DNA of 64,000 nt from Sordaria brevicollis (Eukaryota > Ascomycota > Sordariomycetes > Sordariales > Sordariaceae): positions 682,001 to 746,000 of the forward strand of contig JAUTDP010000002.1 of assembly GCA_033439795.1 (NCBI GenBank), written 5' to 3'. This document shows, piece by piece, positions 61,171-64,000 of this stretch (the stretch's first letter is position 1; every line of letters starts with the position of its first letter). Under the pieces are notes generated by a model. The model ran no database searches and had not been told where the DNA came from. It was given only the letters and a program-made list of their open reading frames with translations. The translations under genes and the position numbers were made by a program.

Positions 61171-62419
61171 TTCTTTATAGCTTTAGTTCGTAATTCGGCA
61201 TAGTTATTTCCTAATTAATATTATATTAAATTATTTAAAATTAAATTATTAATCTCCTAAATATTTTATTTCCGGTATAAGCTACCTTTAATTTATTTTA
61301 TTACGTAAGTTTTTCGCCGGCGATAATATTTTTTTTCTTATTAATAAATAGGCTTTTAATTCCCGTCCTTATTAGGGTATATAATAGTTATTCGCCTATT
61401 AAATTTTATATATAACGTTTCGTATTATATTCGACGCTTATTATTCTTTATAATTATAGAATAATAAATTCTTATTATATTATTTACGCTAATTATCTTA
61501 TTTTTTATAATATTTCTATTTAATTTTTTAATATTTAAAGAACGCTTTTTACGTATTTTCGAAATATTTTTTAAATTCCTAAATATTATATTTTATAGGT
61601 TACCCTATTTATTTAATTAAAAACCTTTAATTTATACCTATTTTTTAATAATTTACGATTTCTTTAATTTTTTATTCCTTTTATTTATTATATAATTTTA
61701 ATAATAGTATTTCGTAATTTCCGTCTTCTCTACTCTTTTAAAATTCTAATAAATTAATTAGAAAAACGTTATATATTCGGCTATATTATATTAATAAAAT
61801 TATTTAATACGTTTAAAAGTTAATTCTCTTTAATATTTTAATTTTAATATATGTAAATATTAATTTCCTATTTTTAAATCGGAAATTTTTAATTAATAAG
61901 TTTATAACGTCGTTTAATTAAAATTCGATCGGCGTATACCTTTTATTATACCCCTTCTTTTACGCTTTTATTATTTAATTTTAATAGCGTTATATTACTT
62001 TATAAATTTCCTTTAATTTTTATAATCGCTCCTTTACGTTTTAAACTTTAATAAAATTCCGCCTTTCAATATATTTAATTATATATAAATAATAGCCGTA
62101 TAAAGTTTTAAACGGCGAAACCTTTATAATTGCGTACGTAGAATTATTATACGCGAATTCCGCTTTTGGGAATTCCCTATTTTAAAGTATAAAATTACTT
62201 TCTAAAGTTCGGATATATAAAATTTTCTTAATAATTTAATATAAGCGTTCCGTTTATTTATTCGTTTATAGGTAGAATATAGTGGATAATTTTCGTAAGA
62301 TTCTATGCGTTTTAGTAAATTCCTTTTAAAATTCACTAATAAATAATTTATCCCTATTATTTACGATTTTTAACGGTAAACCGAATTAATATTTTATATA
62401 TTTGTATAATAAGGATACT

Positions 62420-62760
62420 ATAAAGGTTATATTAAACGTTTTAATAATAGGTATAAATAAAATTATTTTAATAAATTGGTTTATAATTATTAGAATAACG
62501 TTATATATTTTCTTATTAGCCTTTTAATTCGGCGGAAAGCCGGTAATAAAATTGATATTAATTTTTTAGAAAGGTTATTCGGGTATTAATAAAGATTAGA
62601 AATTTCTATAGGGTTGGTATTAAGGCTTTTAAATCTTTTAATATAGTTTGTATTTTATAATATATTCCTAAACGTTTTATATAAAGCCTTCCTAATAGAA
62701 TTTCCTTTTAATAAATTCTAAGGTTTTAAACGTATTTATATAATTAGCCTTTAGGTTATT
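62420..62760 (-). pseudogene. Degenerate Ty3/gypsy integrase core
   Basis: The minus-strand frame contains LLIPE-x-PF, then INFITGFPP, then VILIIINQFIKIILFIP, corresponding to the conserved integrase region that includes the first catalytic Asp and the DRLTKMAHF-type motif. The catalytic positions are changed and several stops interrupt it. Confidence 0.75.
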
Positions 62761-63439
62761 GTAATAAGAGTATAAAATTTCTTTATAGAATAATCCTTCT
62801 TTAAAGATTATTAATTATTCTTTAAAATAAAGAACCCTTTAATTATTTAATTTATATCCCCCGATTATAATCCTTTTAAATTAAATAATCGCTACCCGTT
62901 CGGCTAAATTTAAATCCTTAGGCTAAAATCCCTTTATAATAGTATAAAATTCCCGGTTCGTTAAAAATACTTAAAGGATTTTTCGGTATATTATCTTCTT
63001 TGCGACTTTACGTAGTAAAATTTAAAGGAACGCTCCTTTTATTAATTATATTAGTAAAATATCTTTTATAATAATAATAAATTACGTTATTTATTAAATT
63101 TATTTAATAAAAGCGTAGGTTATAGATTTTTCTTTATATTAGTACGGGATTTTAGAATTTAATTACTCTCTAATTATATTTAATAATTCCGAAATAAAGT
63201 TTAATTTTTTCTAAAAGGTCGGTAAAATATCGCCGTAAATTATATCCCCTTTTATATAATTTAACCTCTTAAATAAACCGTCCGCTAGGTTTATTTTCCC
63301 CGACCGGTATTTTATTTTAAAATTGAATTAAAATAATTAATAAATTTAGCGAGCTAACTTTTTACGTAAATCGTTCGCCGGCGATTTTATAATATTCTTT
63401 AACGCTTTATAATTTATAAGTACTATAAACGGCTTTGGA

Positions 63440-63990
63440 AATCCTTTTAAATAATATATTTAATAATTTAAATTAATTACGATAATAAATAATTCCTACT
63501 AGTTTGTATATTACCGTTATTTTACGTTTATTAATTTTTTAAAAAAGAACGTTACGGGGTATTAAATATTTCTTATAAATTAGAATAAAATTCCCGAAAT
63601 AGCCCTTTACGAAACGTCCGTTTCAATTTTAATTTTTTTAATTAAATTTTAATAACGAAGGATCGGTACCGTTATAAACGTTTCCTTTAAAGTTCGGAAT
63701 ATTTTATCGGCCTCTTTAATTTAATAGAACGCGCCTAATTTCCGCCTATTTTTACTCCTTTTTAATAAATTGGTAATAAACCCTATTATATAAAAGTATT
63801 AATATACGAATTATCGGTAAAAATTAGTAAATTTTAAAAATATTTAAATATTGTAGAAAGATTTAAGTATTAATTATTTTTAAATTGCCTTTACCCGTTC
63901 GGGATTTATTATTACCCCTTCCGTAATAATCCGGTAGTTGAAGAAATCGATGTAATTTTTATAAAATTTGTACTTAAATACTTTTATAAA
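63440..63990 (-). pseudogene. Degenerate Ty3/gypsy RT thumb and RNase H
   Basis: Reading down the minus strand from 63990: NYRIITEGVIINPERVKAI (RT connection), FLKFTNFYR, then ADKIFRTLKETFITVPILRY, and in RNase H ETDVS, YPVTFFFKKL and ELFIIVIN. Spacing and order match gypsy polyproteins, but many Gln and Trp positions have become stops, as C-to-T mutation predicts. Confidence 0.8.
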
Positions 63991-64000
63991 AAGTTAGGTA

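Larger units (their letters stand above)
58030..64000 (-). mobile_element. RIP-degenerated Ty3/gypsy LTR retrotransposon region
   Basis: The stretch is extremely TA-rich with stops everywhere. On the minus strand, degenerate but ordered pol motifs are readable: an RT thumb region near 63990-63760, RNase H near 63680-63440 and an integrase core near 62640-62420. The order RT, RNase H, integrase is that of Ty3/gypsy elements. No LTR pair could be defined; the RT core lies beyond the window's right edge. Everything from 58.0 to about 61.7 kb would be the 3' part of the element or other nested repeats. Confidence 0.8.

Overview
The window looks like a chromosome-arm segment of a filamentous ascomycete, most likely Neurospora or a close relative. 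Three things point there: short spliceosomal introns of about 50-100 nt with GTAAGT donors and CTAAC/CTGAC branch sites, compact GC-balanced genes, and flanks of almost pure AT-rich DNA in which an identifiable Ty3/gypsy element is riddled with stops, as repeat-induced point mutation (RIP) produces.

Layout: 1-780 is RIP-like AT-rich DNA. 1-7.7 kb holds a run of very small, intronless Ser/Thr-rich protein genes, most with a clear TATA box 80-170 bp before the ATG, plus two MITE-like elements. 7.9-18.4 kb carries five paralogues (A-E, all on the minus strand) of a fungal family with a DUF7587-like N-terminal domain that has an ADP-ribosyltransferase-like pattern of conserved H, S and E. 19.3-34.7 kb is a conserved housekeeping core: mitochondrial citrate carrier, a Cbp6/UQCC2-type complex III assembly factor, a Bsd2/NDFIP-type Rsp5 adaptor, protein-L-isoaspartate methyltransferase and a POT peptide transporter, with a 5.5-kb gene-poor stretch before the last. 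35.2-49.4 kb has two more small low-complexity genes and six more paralogues of the A-E family (F-K, all on the plus strand), interrupted by a cluster of tandem repeats and two non-autonomous transposons. 49.8-53.2 kb holds a large unknown low-complexity gene in two reading frames, followed by tRNA-Val(CAC) and five further small Ser/Thr-rich genes. From about 58.0 kb to the end is a RIP-destroyed Ty3/gypsy retrotransposon with pol on the minus strand.

The most interesting structure is the rough mirror symmetry. Two rapidly evolving families, the ART-like proteins and the Ser/Thr microproteins, occupy both arms around a housekeeping core, and every ART-like gene is transcribed outward. Nine of the eleven ART-like genes can be modelled with one intron in the same phase (phase 1) just after the domain. 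Six of the C-terminal exons carry a short leucine-rich motif ending in or near LGLQ. One right-arm copy (K) has two in-frame TAG stops, one at a position where two sister copies have Gln, as expected of a CpA to TpA change. No function is claimed for either family beyond what the motifs allow.
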